Source: Bifidobacterium primatium (lineage in GTDB: Bacteria; Actinomycetota; Actinomycetes; Actinomycetales; Bifidobacteriaceae). From it: a stretch of 64,000 nt of DNA. Positions 7,847 through 16,012 of the stretch are shown here, piece after piece. Made by a program: the position numbers and the translations under genes. Below the pieces are notes generated by a model, which had not been told where the DNA came from, did not search any database, and was given only the letters and a program-made list of their open reading frames with translations. Position 1 is the first letter of the stretch; every line of letters begins with the position of its first letter. The stretch spans positions 124,001-188,000 of the forward strand of contig NZ_PEBI01000003.1 of the NCBI RefSeq assembly GCF_002802875.1. Direction: 5' to 3'.

Positions 7847-8425
7847 ATGACCTTGCCCGGTGGGGAGATGACGCGCGATGAGGATCTGCTCGCGCGGGTC
7901 GCCTCCGGGGACGAGCGCGCCTTCGAGACCCTGTATGGACGGTACGCTGTGGCGGTGCGGGCGTTCGTTCGTGCGCGCGTGTCGGATACCGGTATGGCCG
8001 AGGAGGTGTGCGCCGACGTGTGGTTGGGCTGCTGGCGGTCGGCGAAGGCGTTCCGCGGTGACGCGAAGGTGCTGTCATGGCTGCTGGGCATCGCGAAACG
8101 CCAGATCTACATGCGTGTGCGGCGCGGGCGCCCGAACGTGACCGCGTTGGATGACGCGCCCGAACCGCGTGACGATGGCCCGAGCCCGGAGACGGCCGTG
8201 CTGTCCGAAGCGGGCGTGGATGATCTGACGGCGTTGCTGCGCCGTCTGCCCGTCGAACTGGTGGAGACGGCGACGTTGGCGTGGCTGCACGGCCTGCCCT
8301 ACCGGCAGATCGCCCGCCTGCTGGACGTGCCGGAGGGCACGGTCAAATCCCGCGTCTCGCGTGCACGCCGTCTGCTGCGCGCGCAACTCGGCCACGAAAA
8401 CGATGCGGATGGAAAGGAACGGTGA
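7847..8425 (+). CDS. ECF-type sigma-70 family RNA polymerase sigma factor
   Basis: A 192-residue protein with the two ECF domains: region 2 (AFETLYGRYAVAVRAFVRARV, then AEEVCADVWLGCWRSAKAFRG, WLLGIAKRQI) and region 4 (LPVELVETATLAWLHGLPYRQIARLLDVPEGTVKSRVSRARRLL, the -35-binding helix-turn-helix). The extra-cytoplasmic function group redirects RNA polymerase under stress. The start is uncertain: ATG 7847 has AGGA four bases upstream, ATG 7868 has GGGGAG too close, and the frame is open back to 7760. The next gene encodes a membrane protein, the likely anti-sigma factor. A matching promoter precedes this gene. Confidence 0.9.
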   Translation: MTLPGGEMTRDEDLLARVASGDERAFETLYGRYAVAVRAFVRARVSDTGMAEEVCADVWLGCWRSAKAFRGDAKVLSWLLGIAKRQIYMRVRRGRPNVTALDDAPEPRDDGPSPETAVLSEAGVDDLTALLRRLPVELVETATLAWLHGLPYRQIARLLDVPEGTVKSRVSRARRLLRAQLGHENDADGKER

Positions 8426-8431
8426 ACCCCG

Positions 8432-9259
8432 ATGACCGATCATCTTGACGAAACGACCAGCCGCTTGACGGACGATGAGGCCGACGAGCGCCTGCTCGCG
8501 GCATTGGCCGCCGTGGAACGATCCCGTTCGGGAGGCGTGCCTCCCGTGGCGGCGGTGATGGCGCGCATCCGCGCGTCGCGTTCCCCGTTGGACGGGCCCG
8601 CATGGTCGTGGACGCGTAGCCTGAGATTGTTCATGCTGCTGCTGGGCCGGCAGATGAAGGTGGTACCGTGGCAGGTGGTGCCGGCCACGCTGGCGTTGAT
8701 GGCGTTCTCCGGATTGGGGGCGCGGTTCTTCGCGGTCGGCTGGGGGGTAACGGTCGTGTCCCGCGCGTTCTGCTCGATGGTGCTGGCCGGCGTGTTGTTG
8801 AGCGTGACGATGGCGTTCGGTGATTCCCGCGCGGACATGATCTCGTCGGCCACCCCGTTGGGTCCGGGGGCGGTCACGCTGGTCCGGTTGGTGTTCGTGC
8901 TCGCCTGCGACGTCGTGTTCGGCCTGTTGGTGACCGTTGTGATGGGCGCGCAGGGCTATGGGATGTTCGGCGTGCTGCTGGTCGGATGGCTGTCGCCTTT
9001 GCTGCTGGTCGCCGGCGTGGGCGCGATGCTCGCGATCCGGTTCTCCACGGGCGTCGGCTTCGGCGTCGGTCTGCTGCTGGTCGCCGTGATCCGCATGGAC
9101 CTGCTCGGGCTCATGGGACTGCCGGCCGTGGGCTGGATCGATATGACCCGGACATTCGGACAACTGTTGCTGGCTGTCACGGGTCTGCTGGCGTGCACGG
9201 CGGCGGTGGCGTTCGCCGGACGATTGTCCGAGGCGCGCGTGGCGGCCGCGGCCGTCTGA
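8432..9259 (+). CDS. Candidate membrane anti-sigma factor
   Basis: A 275-residue protein with an acidic cytoplasmic N-terminus of about 65 residues, carrying TDDEADERLLAAL and VAAVMARIRAS helices, followed by about six membrane helices. It starts seven bases after the sigma factor stop. Position and layout fit an anti-sigma factor: a soluble sigma-binding segment tethered to the membrane. The usual zinc motif HxxxCxxC is absent, so any inhibition would be by a zinc-free domain. The function is inferred from context; it could instead be a permease-like partner of the ABC operon downstream. Confidence 0.6.
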   Translation: MTDHLDETTSRLTDDEADERLLAALAAVERSRSGGVPPVAAVMARIRASRSPLDGPAWSWTRSLRLFMLLLGRQMKVVPWQVVPATLALMAFSGLGARFFAVGWGVTVVSRAFCSMVLAGVLLSVTMAFGDSRADMISSATPLGPGAVTLVRLVFVLACDVVFGLLVTVVMGAQGYGMFGVLLVGWLSPLLLVAGVGAMLAIRFSTGVGFGVGLLLVAVIRMDLLGLMGLPAVGWIDMTRTFGQLLLAVTGLLACTAAVAFAGRLSEARVAAAAV

Positions 9260-9307
9260 ACGAATCGAGGTCGATGGGTCTCATCGGTGGTTGTTCGGCG
9301 TGTCGCG

Positions 9308-9336
9308 TGAACCATGCGGCCGGTGGCCGCTACCTA
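9308..9336 (+). promoter_or_regulatory. Putative ECF promoter of the second ABC operon
   Basis: TGAACC at 9308-9313 and TACCTA at 9331-9336 are separated by 17 bases, with CG before the first box and GC before TAC. This is the third copy of the motif in 2.7 kb. The site ends 57 bases before the ATG of the first operon gene. Confidence 0.6.
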
Positions 9337-9393
9337 TCTGGTGACGGACGATAAGGAACGGCCGTCGATCTTCGGACTTCAGGGAGGGACGGC

Positions 9394-10020
9394 ATGGCGG
9401 GAATGATTCGCGCGCAGGCCAGGCGCATCGGCGTGGGATTGCTGGCGGCGCCCGTGGTCTGCGGGATTACCGTTGCGGTCGCCGGCATCATGGTGTCCGG
9501 CGTGTGGTCGCGTACGCAGACGTTGACGGTGGTGAACTGGCTCGCCCAGCTGATGGTGATCGGTTCGGGCGTGTGCGTGGCGGTCGCGTTGACCGGCGAC
9601 CCGCTGGTCGAGGCGAGCGAGTCCACGCCCGTGGGCTGGCGGCGCGTTGAGTCCACGCGGTTCGTCCTGACGGCCTTGTCCGGTCTGGTCGGCGCCGTGC
9701 TCATGTTCGCGCCGTTGCACGTACTGGGCTTGTGGCCGCAGGACATGGGATGGGCGAGTCTGATCGCGCCGGCCGGCGCGGTGCTGGTCGTGGGGGCGGC
9801 CGGATTCGCAGCCGCCGCATGGTCCATGTCCACGCAGGCCACGGTCATGGCGGTGGTCGCGGTATGGATGTTCCTCGCCCTCCTGTGGGATCCGTACGTG
9901 CTCGACCCGGTCGCGCAGCGCGGCATCCCGTTCGCCGCCGCCGTGATCGCCATTGGGGTCGCGTGGCGGCTGCTGGGCGACGAGGAACGCAACGCGACGC
10001 TTGCGAGGAGGAGCATATGA
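9394..10020 (+). CDS. Membrane protein, first gene of the ECF-linked ABC operon
   Basis: A 208-residue membrane protein with about five or six hydrophobic helices, many alanines and valines, and a charged loop near residues 70-85 (LVEASESTPVGWRRVESTR). GGGAGGGACGGC precedes the ATG at 9394. The stop overlaps the next start (ATGA at 10017). Together with the next two genes it makes a two-permease, one-ATPase exporter. The loop ASESTPVGWRR is echoed in the next gene by LEDSTPTSAP, suggesting related ABC-2-like subunits (weak). Confidence 0.7.
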   Translation: MAGMIRAQARRIGVGLLAAPVVCGITVAVAGIMVSGVWSRTQTLTVVNWLAQLMVIGSGVCVAVALTGDPLVEASESTPVGWRRVESTRFVLTALSGLVGAVLMFAPLHVLGLWPQDMGWASLIAPAGAVLVVGAAGFAAAAWSMSTQATVMAVVAVWMFLALLWDPYVLDPVAQRGIPFAAAVIAIGVAWRLLGDEERNATLARRSI

Positions 10021-10799
10021 GCATGCGCATCGGTTTCCCGCGATTGGCCCGCGTCCACCTGCTCATCGTGTGGCGGCAACGCTCCTTATGGGTCGCGGCC
10101 GTCCCATTGGCCCTGTTCGCGCTCCTGCTGGGCGCGATCTCCCCGGCCGGCCCGCACGACCACGGCGCGGGCGATCTGGCGTTCATGGCCAAGACGATGG
10201 CCATGTTCATGCCGATCGCCTACATGGCCGCGTTCACCGACTTCCACACGCGCCACGACCGGCTCGGCATCGGCCAGCTGGAGGACTCCACGCCCACTTC
10301 CGCGCCCGTGCTGGCGGCGGCGCGCACGCTCGGCGCGTTCCTGATCCTCATCGCCCCGTCGATCCTGCTGCTGGCCTGCGCCGGCGTCACGCAGACCCTG
10401 CACGGCTCGTGGCGGGCCGTCCCGCAGGCGTTGGCCGCCGGGCTTACGATCACCGGGCCGGCCGTGCTGACCGCGATGAGCCTGTCCTCGCTGCTCGGCG
10501 TGATCCTGCCCATGATCGTCGCGCGCATCGCCGGCGTGCTCGCATGGTTCGCGCTCGTGTTCTCCTCGCCGATGCTGCCCGTGCCGACCGTCAACGGCAC
10601 CATCCTCAACGTGATCGGCGACGCCGTCGGCGCCGGATGGTTCGGGCTCAAGCCCGTCTACCCGGCCGTGGGAGGCGTCCTCGCGGTCACCGGCACGCCC
10701 GCCAACGCGGCCGTGTCCCTGATCGCGCAGCTCGCCGCCGCCATACTGCTCATGGCGTTGGGCGGATGGTGCTCGGCGCGCCCGCGCACGGCACGCTGA
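10017..10799 (+). CDS. ABC-2-type permease of the ECF-linked operon
   Basis: A 260-residue polytopic protein with six or more hydrophobic helices. The N-terminal MSMRIGFPRLARVHLLIVWRQ lead followed by a helix, and a loop carrying FHTRHDRLGIGQLEDSTP before helix three, resemble ABC-2 permeases of multi-permease exporters. The ATG at 10017 is preceded by AGGAGGAGC and overlaps the upstream stop. It pairs with the ATPase gene 53 bases downstream. The substrate is unknown. Confidence 0.72.
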   Translation: MSMRIGFPRLARVHLLIVWRQRSLWVAAVPLALFALLLGAISPAGPHDHGAGDLAFMAKTMAMFMPIAYMAAFTDFHTRHDRLGIGQLEDSTPTSAPVLAAARTLGAFLILIAPSILLLACAGVTQTLHGSWRAVPQALAAGLTITGPAVLTAMSLSSLLGVILPMIVARIAGVLAWFALVFSSPMLPVPTVNGTILNVIGDAVGAGWFGLKPVYPAVGGVLAVTGTPANAAVSLIAQLAAAILLMALGGWCSARPRTAR

Positions 10800-10852
10800 A
10801 CGGCACCGGCGGAACCCTCATCGGAAAACACCATACGGGAAGGAAAAGCATC

Positions 10853-11728
10853 ATGTTCATCTCCATCAGCCATCTGACCAAGGACTTCCCGAGGAAGCCC
10901 CGCGCGTTGGACGACGTGACCTGCGACCTGCCGCACGGGATGGTCGGCCTGATCGGGCCGAACGGCGCCGGCAAGACCACGCTCATGCGCATCCTCGCCG
11001 GCATCATCCGCCCCACGTCGGGCCAGGTGCTCATGGACGGCCACGATCTGAAGGACGCGAGGACCCGCCGCGCGCTCAAACGAACGCTCGGCTACCTGCC
11101 GCAGGACATCGAACCCTACCCGCAGCTCACCCCGCTCGAATTCCTCGACTACGTGGGCGTCCTCAAAGGCATCGACGGCACCCGGGAGCGCATGCGCCAG
11201 GCATGCGAGCTCATCGACCGGGTCGGGCTCACGGACGTGGCCGACCGGCGCATCGGCGGCTTCTCCGGAGGCATGCGCCGCCGCGTCGGCATCGCCCAGG
11301 CCCTCATGGCGGACCCCCGGCTCATCATCGTGGACGAGCCCACCGCCGGACTCGACCCCGAGGAACGCATGCGCTTCCGCACGCTGCTCGCCGGCCTCGG
11401 CGGCGACCGCACCGTGATCCTGTCCACCCACATCCTCGACGACATCGCCCAGACCTGCCCATACGTGTTCGTCCTGCGCCAGGGCCGCATCCGCTACGAC
11501 GGGCCGACCGAACAGCTCACCGGACACGCCGCGGGCCGCGTCTGGCTCACCCAACCGGCCAACACCCCGCCACCCGCCGGCATGATCGTCGCCAACGCCG
11601 TCACCACCGCACGCGGCGTACGCTACCGCGTCATCACCGACACCCCGCCCGCCGACGCGCACCCCATGGAACCCACCTTGGAGGACGGCTACATGGCCCT
11701 CATCGAGGAACACCCCGACCACCACTGA
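10853..11728 (+). CDS. ABC transporter ATP-binding protein of the ECF-linked operon
   Basis: A 291-residue ATPase with Walker A GPNGAGKT (residues 38-45), Q-loop LGYLPQD, signature FSGGMRRRVGIAQAL, Walker B LIIVDEP and switch ILSTHI. The C-terminal 70 residues (after YDGPTEQL) form an extra domain typical of drug- and peptide-export ATPases. GAAGGAAAAG precedes the ATG at 10853. It lies in one operon with the two membrane proteins before it and probably the lipoprotein after it. Confidence 0.93.
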   Translation: MFISISHLTKDFPRKPRALDDVTCDLPHGMVGLIGPNGAGKTTLMRILAGIIRPTSGQVLMDGHDLKDARTRRALKRTLGYLPQDIEPYPQLTPLEFLDYVGVLKGIDGTRERMRQACELIDRVGLTDVADRRIGGFSGGMRRRVGIAQALMADPRLIIVDEPTAGLDPEERMRFRTLLAGLGGDRTVILSTHILDDIAQTCPYVFVLRQGRIRYDGPTEQLTGHAAGRVWLTQPANTPPPAGMIVANAVTTARGVRYRVITDTPPADAHPMEPTLEDGYMALIEEHPDHH

Positions 11729-11782
11729 CGGCCGACGAACAGGCAGCTCAATCATCGGAAACACGACGCAAAGGAAACCAGC

Positions 11783-12181
11783 ATGACCAACACGACACAC
11801 GCCATCCGAACCATCACGGCCACCGGTCTCGCCGCCATCATGGCCCTGAGCCTGACCGCCTGCATGGACGGCATCAAACATCCCGAAAACTACCCGGCCG
11901 ACGGAAGCAAAACAATCACCGCGACCAGCAACCCGCAGGACATCAGCGCCGACCAACTCGGCCACACATGGCCCCTCACCGTCGACCACGGCACCGTCAG
12001 CTGCACACACGACACCAAAGGCGACCCCGTCATGCGCTTCACCGCGCCCGACGGCGCCCAATACGCCCTCAACCAGACCAGCAGCAACAAGGACCTGCCC
12101 GGCATCGACCAGCTCCTCGCCGACGGCAAATCCACCGGCACCCTCACCAGCTTCGCCTTCACCGTCTGCGACGTGGAATGA
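11783..12181 (+). CDS. DUF2511 lipoprotein
   Basis: A 132-residue exported lipoprotein. The signal peptide (residues 1-27) ends in a lipobox LTAC with Cys at about residue 27. The mature part matches DUF2511 (YebY-like): LGHTWPLTVDHGTVSC, then FTAPDGAQYALN, with a second conserved Cys near the end (VCDVE), so a disulfide is likely. The function is unknown. AAGGAAA precedes the ATG and the gene starts 54 bases after the ATPase stop, so it is probably the last gene of the ECF-linked ABC operon. Confidence 0.8.
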   Translation: MTNTTHAIRTITATGLAAIMALSLTACMDGIKHPENYPADGSKTITATSNPQDISADQLGHTWPLTVDHGTVSCTHDTKGDPVMRFTAPDGAQYALNQTSSNKDLPGIDQLLADGKSTGTLTSFAFTVCDVE

Positions 12182-12240
12182 CGATGTCGGAATCATCGAC
12201 GAAAGACCGCAGGGCTTCCTCCCGGACAATCCTATAGTCT

Positions 12241-13050
12241 CTATAGTCCGGTTTCCCGAGGCTCGTGTTCGAGCGCGAGTTTCATCTTGCTGTTGTCCGT
12301 CAGCCACGCATGCAGGTCTCGGTCCAGGATCATCGCCAAGTCGAAGCATGCCTGTACAGCGTCCTCCAAGGTGATGCGTCGGTTCTCGCCGGGAAGCGGG
12401 ATGCCGTTGACGAGCGGCTCGTGGTGGGCGACCCTGTTGCGCAGGGCGTGCACCGTCTTGACGATGTCCAGCGCAAAGCGTCTTGTCCAACGTTCTCCCA
12501 TCGCACGCGAATACCGGCGCCCATTGGAAAACATCTTGTCAAGCCCCTTGCGCCACAGATCGTTCTCGTAGTCGGCGCGCCTCTGGTCCGGCCACTTCGT
12601 ATGAATCGTGCCTCCGTCCTCCAGAAGGTTGCGCCAGAAGCCGAACGTCAATGAGGCAACGAGATGACCGTGCGTATGAATTCCGCGCTGTTGCGGGGTG
12701 AGATGGTTCCATGCCTCGCGAATCTGGTATTGGGTGCGGTCGTCTAAATTGAGTCCCGCCATGTACCAGTCCCCGGTGCCTGTCTGTTCCGAGGAGATGA
12801 GGGACAGCCGCCGGTCCATGTGGTTGCGCAGGGCGACTTCGAGGATGGCGATGTCTCCCATGCAGGCGCTGGCCATGTCGTGATTCCACAGGTACAGTCG
12901 CAGCGCAGGGCATGAGCGCCGCCGTGCTTCGGAATCATACGCGGCGAGCCGTTCGTTGGTGATGCACGCGCGCAGCGCCCTCTCCTGCGGGCTTCCCTTG
13001 CGAGGGGTTTGCGAGAGGAAATCGGGCGCTGGGTTTGACTATCGACTCAT
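12241..13050 (-). pseudogene. Abi family (Abi_2/HEPN) protein with an early stop codon
   Basis: Abi_2-type abortive-infection proteins kill or arrest phage-infected cells, probably by HEPN RNase action. The family signatures are clear: LRLYLWN, ILEVALRN, FGFWRNLL, and the HEPN motif RNRVAH. The matching segment extends upstream of the first ATG (12876) through about 54 codons (ALRACITNERLAAYDSEARR), but these contain no ATG, GTG or TTG. An in-frame ATG at 13048-13050 is followed by a TAG at codon 4 (13039-13041). So either the gene is inactivated by one nonsense codon, or it uses a rare start. No ribosome binding site precedes 12876. If intact it would be about 269 residues. Confidence 0.6.
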
Positions 13051-13075
13051 AAACCACTAGCGTATGTCATGAATT

Positions 13076-13143
13076 CCCCCAATGGGCCTCTCCGGACGGT
13101 CTTTGACTGAGCCGTGATGCACTGGGGGTTCTCTTTTTTTTTT
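13076..13143 (+). terminator. Terminator-like structure with a T10 tract
   Basis: Arms CCCCCAATG (13076-13084) and CACTGGGGG (13120-13128) pair with one mismatch, enclosing a 35-base loop that itself has short complementary arms (ACGG/CCGT). Ten Ts follow at 13134-13143. The polarity would stop plus-strand transcripts, yet both neighbouring genes are on the minus strand, where the structure falls in the leader of the Abi gene. It may end an antisense RNA or be bidirectional. Confidence 0.45.
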
Positions 13144-14090
13144 CAGGGCATCGTTTCGTCCTCCGTTCCGGTTTCACCAACTTCGACGTCGTCCGCGTGC
13201 GAGCCGTTCCGCCCGTAGAACAGGATGACTACGATGCATCCAGCGAAAGCGAGCATGGCGACGAACATGCCGGTCGTTCCCATGAGGCCCAGCGGGACCA
13301 TTCCGAGCATGCCCAGTTGCAGCGTAAGGCCAACACCCAGCATCACGGCGATACCAACGAGCAGTGTGTAGACACTCCATACTCGCATTATCGCGGCATG
13401 CCTCCATACCGAGCGCGGAGGCCGATGCGGGTCGATCAGGCGCCCTGAGTACAGGATGGCGATGTGTCCAAGCACCATCACGGTAACGATGGCAAGCTCG
13501 AAGCCGGGCGCAAGCCAGATCAGCCACGGACTTTTGTCGGCCCAACCGTCGACGACGCCGGCCATGTTCATGTGCATCGGCACACGCTGCGGCATACTGT
13601 CGTAGCCTGCGTATCCGACGATAACCGTCGCCGCGATGATCGCGACGTAAACGAGATCCCACCACAGCGGCAGCGGCTTGGGCAGCGAATCGTCAATGAC
13701 GGCAACACGTCGATCGCCGGTCGCTTTCCAACCGCGTTCCGTCTTGACCGAGATCATCTCGCGGCGGCACCGCTGCCACCAGACGAATCCGAATGCCATG
13801 ATCAGAACCAAGGCGATGACCGCGGTCCAGAATGCCACAGTCGGGCCGAATCCAAGCCACACACCGAAGTCGACGAGTGCCAATATGCCGCCGAAGCCAC
13901 CGACGGTCAGCGAATAGTTTCTTCTGAGACCCGCGAGGCGTATATCGGAGAACGCCGCGGGCGGTACGGTGACTCCGAACATCTCGTACCGGTCGGTCGC
14001 CCATGGTGCAGCCGTCACGCCGACGGTCTCCAGCACCGGCAGCATCAGCCACATCGCCGTCGTGATGACGGTCATTGCGCTGTCATTCAT
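13143..14090 (-). CDS. DUF1648 domain membrane protein
   Basis: A 315-residue protein with about seven hydrophobic segments. The central segment around residues 165-200 carries the DUF1648 pattern (LPLWWDLVYVAII, then MPQRVPMHMNMAGVVDGWADKS). Such proteins are related to YdiU/SdpI-type immunity and membrane proteins of unknown role. The ATG at 14090 follows a GGGGGG tract; the frame stays open to 14150 without a better signal. The C-terminus is acidic. It stands alone between two accessory genes. Confidence 0.72.
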   Translation of the reverse strand: MNDSAMTVITTAMWLMLPVLETVGVTAAPWATDRYEMFGVTVPPAAFSDIRLAGLRRNYSLTVGGFGGILALVDFGVWLGFGPTVAFWTAVIALVLIMAFGFVWWQRCRREMISVKTERGWKATGDRRVAVIDDSLPKPLPLWWDLVYVAIIAATVIVGYAGYDSMPQRVPMHMNMAGVVDGWADKSPWLIWLAPGFELAIVTVMVLGHIAILYSGRLIDPHRPPRSVWRHAAIMRVWSVYTLLVGIAVMLGVGLTLQLGMLGMVPLGLMGTTGMFVAMLAFAGCIVVILFYGRNGSHADDVEVGETGTEDETMP

Positions 14091-14300
14091 TGCCCCCCCT
14101 ACTTGGGCCCTTGAATCACTTGAATTATATGTCCGTATGCCCGTTCGCACTGGCGCCGGACCATGATGAGGGACGATGCCATGTCACCGCCGCCGCTCGT
14201 AAAGCGGCCATCCCGCGCGCAACATCCCCGAGTTCAACCCGCACAAGGCCTCACACGATAGCAAAAACTCGCATGATGACGGGCTTCCATATGCCAAGGG

Positions 14301-15674
14301 TCACTGGTCTGGGTTGTTAAGCAGTGGGGCGCGACCGTCATCATATGCGCGGATCAATCGTCGCAGGAGGAATGCCGTGAAGTATGGTGCGGTGAAGATG
14401 TGATTGCTGCCGCCGATGTTGCCCGCACTAAATTTGATACCGAAGTTGATGTCCGGGTAGGAGTCCGAAGTCACGAGCGTGCGCAATGATTTGGCGGTGC
14501 CGTTCTTCGCCTTCACCTCGACCGGGACGAGGTGGTTTCTGGTCCGGATGAAGAAGTCCTGTTCCAGTGTCGAATTCTCCCGCTTGTAGTAGTAGAGATC
14601 GTATCCCTGCTTCTTCAGCGCCTCGCCCACAATGCTCTCATATAGCGCACCCTTGTAGACACCCAGATTGCGGTTGGCCCGAAAGTCCTCGCTGGCCTCG
14701 TCGTCGAGCATGGACACGAACAGTCCTGTGTCGCCGAAGTAGAGCTTGAACCGGTTCTCGTCGTAGTTGCCCTTCAATGGCAGTTCCGGATATGCCAGAC
14801 AGTAGCAGATGTTGACCATACCTGATGTCTCCAGCCATTCGACACAGCCTCGGTAGTCCTTGAACCGTGCCCCACGGGCTACCTTGCTGATCTGGAACTT
14901 CTTGTTCTCCTTGGCGAGCTGAACGGGAATGTGGTTGAACACGTTCAATATGCGTGCCTGGTCCAGTCCCTGCGCGTACTTGCGGATGTCCTCCTGATAG
15001 TCCAGCACCAGCTGGCGCTGCATTTGCAAGGTCCCTTCGAAGGTTCCCTTAACGATGTACGACGAGACGACCGCCGGCATGCCGCCCAACGTGCAGTAGT
15101 CGAGGAACAGGGTGGTAAAGACCTGCATCTGAGCATCGGAAAACGGACGAGCGTCTATGAGATGGTCGAGCATGTCTCCGGTGATGTCGTCCCCGTAGCC
15201 GCGGGCCCATAGGAACTCCTCAAAGTCCAGAGAGCGCATCTCGTAGTCGGTCTTGTATCCGACGCTGTTGCTCTCGATTCGTGTGTATCCGATTCCCAGC
15301 ATCGACCCGCTGCAGATGACGTCGAACCGTCCGTCGATCTTCAAGAACTTGAGTGCCGTGGCGATGTCCGGAAACTCCTGCATTTCGTCGAAAAACAGTA
15401 GCGTCCTGCCAGGGATGAACCGTTTGGACGGGTCGATCAGCGAAATATTACGTATGATCGCATCGGCTGCGTAGCCGTCCGATGTGATCATACGGTATTT
15501 CGGTTCCTCAACGAAGTTGATTTCGATGACGCTCTCATAATGGCCCTTGGCGAAACGCCGGATAGACTCGGTTTTCCCCACCTGTCTCGGTCCCTTGATG
15601 ATGAGCGGCAGTCTGTTCGGGTTGCCCTTCCATTCTTCAAGAAAAGCGTCAGCCTTGCGCTTGAGATATGTCAT
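14301..15674 (-). CDS. AAA_14/DUF4143 ATP-binding protein
   Basis: A 457-residue protein of the common bacterial AAA_14 + DUF4143 family. The N-terminal ATPase has Walker A GPRQVGKT (residues 28-35) and Walker B LLFFDEMQ (about 92-99) with a sensor CSGS. The C-terminal DUF4143 region carries a nuclease-fold-like core (TLEQDFFIRTRNHLVPVEVKAKNG, resembling the E-VK of PD-(D/E)XK enzymes). The biological role is unknown. AAAGAGG precedes the ATG. Four repeats at 32-bp spacing lie directly upstream. It stands alone, with G+C below the local average. Confidence 0.88.
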   Translation of the reverse strand: MTYLKRKADAFLEEWKGNPNRLPLIIKGPRQVGKTESIRRFAKGHYESVIEINFVEEPKYRMITSDGYAADAIIRNISLIDPSKRFIPGRTLLFFDEMQEFPDIATALKFLKIDGRFDVICSGSMLGIGYTRIESNSVGYKTDYEMRSLDFEEFLWARGYGDDITGDMLDHLIDARPFSDAQMQVFTTLFLDYCTLGGMPAVVSSYIVKGTFEGTLQMQRQLVLDYQEDIRKYAQGLDQARILNVFNHIPVQLAKENKKFQISKVARGARFKDYRGCVEWLETSGMVNICYCLAYPELPLKGNYDENRFKLYFGDTGLFVSMLDDEASEDFRANRNLGVYKGALYESIVGEALKKQGYDLYYYKRENSTLEQDFFIRTRNHLVPVEVKAKNGTAKSLRTLVTSDSYPDINFGIKFSAGNIGGSNHIFTAPYFTAFLLRRLIRAYDDGRAPLLNNPDQ

Positions 15675-15723
15675 AGAGACCTCTTTCGTTTCCGATGCCT
15701 GAGCCCAGTATAATTTGTTTTCT

Positions 15724-15841
15724 CATTTCATGAGCGAGATTTACTTGAGAAACACATTTTTATGAGCGACTTTTTATTTATATACACTTTTTAATGAGGG
15801 AGTTTTGCTTGTTTTTCCGCATTTCATGAGCGAGATTGGTT
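15724..15841. repeat. Four tandem 32-bp units (iteron-like) upstream of the AAA_14 gene
   Basis: The core ATGAGCGAG (or a one-to-two base variant) starts at 15730, 15762, 15794 and 15826, exactly 32 bp apart. The first and last units share the 18-mer CATTTCATGAGCGAGATT. The units are contiguous without unique spacers, which argues against CRISPR. They cover the region just upstream of a TATACT-like -10 of the minus-strand ATPase gene. The remainder of 15675-16012 shows no further gene. Confidence 0.8.
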
Positions 15842-16012
15842 GTTTTGTGACGGAAAAAGCATGATGCGACTGATGCGCTTCTAACTATCGCAGCGGAACC
15901 ATTCGCGGTCCAAATGCGCTGTCATGCGATCGCTTGACATGACGTTGCGGGTGATGGGGCAGGGCATTTCTAATGGTTGGTATCGGTCCGTTACTCGATC
16001 CGGGGAGACGTT

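Noticed and set aside
10658-12490. A 610-codon minus-strand frame across the ABC ATPase and lipoprotein genes
   Set aside because: The plus strand encodes clear Walker motifs and a lipobox here; the antisense frame has low-complexity composition and no start signal.
15724-15841. CRISPR-like array upstream of the AAA_14 gene
   Set aside because: The units are contiguous and degenerate with no unique spacers, and no cas genes are near.
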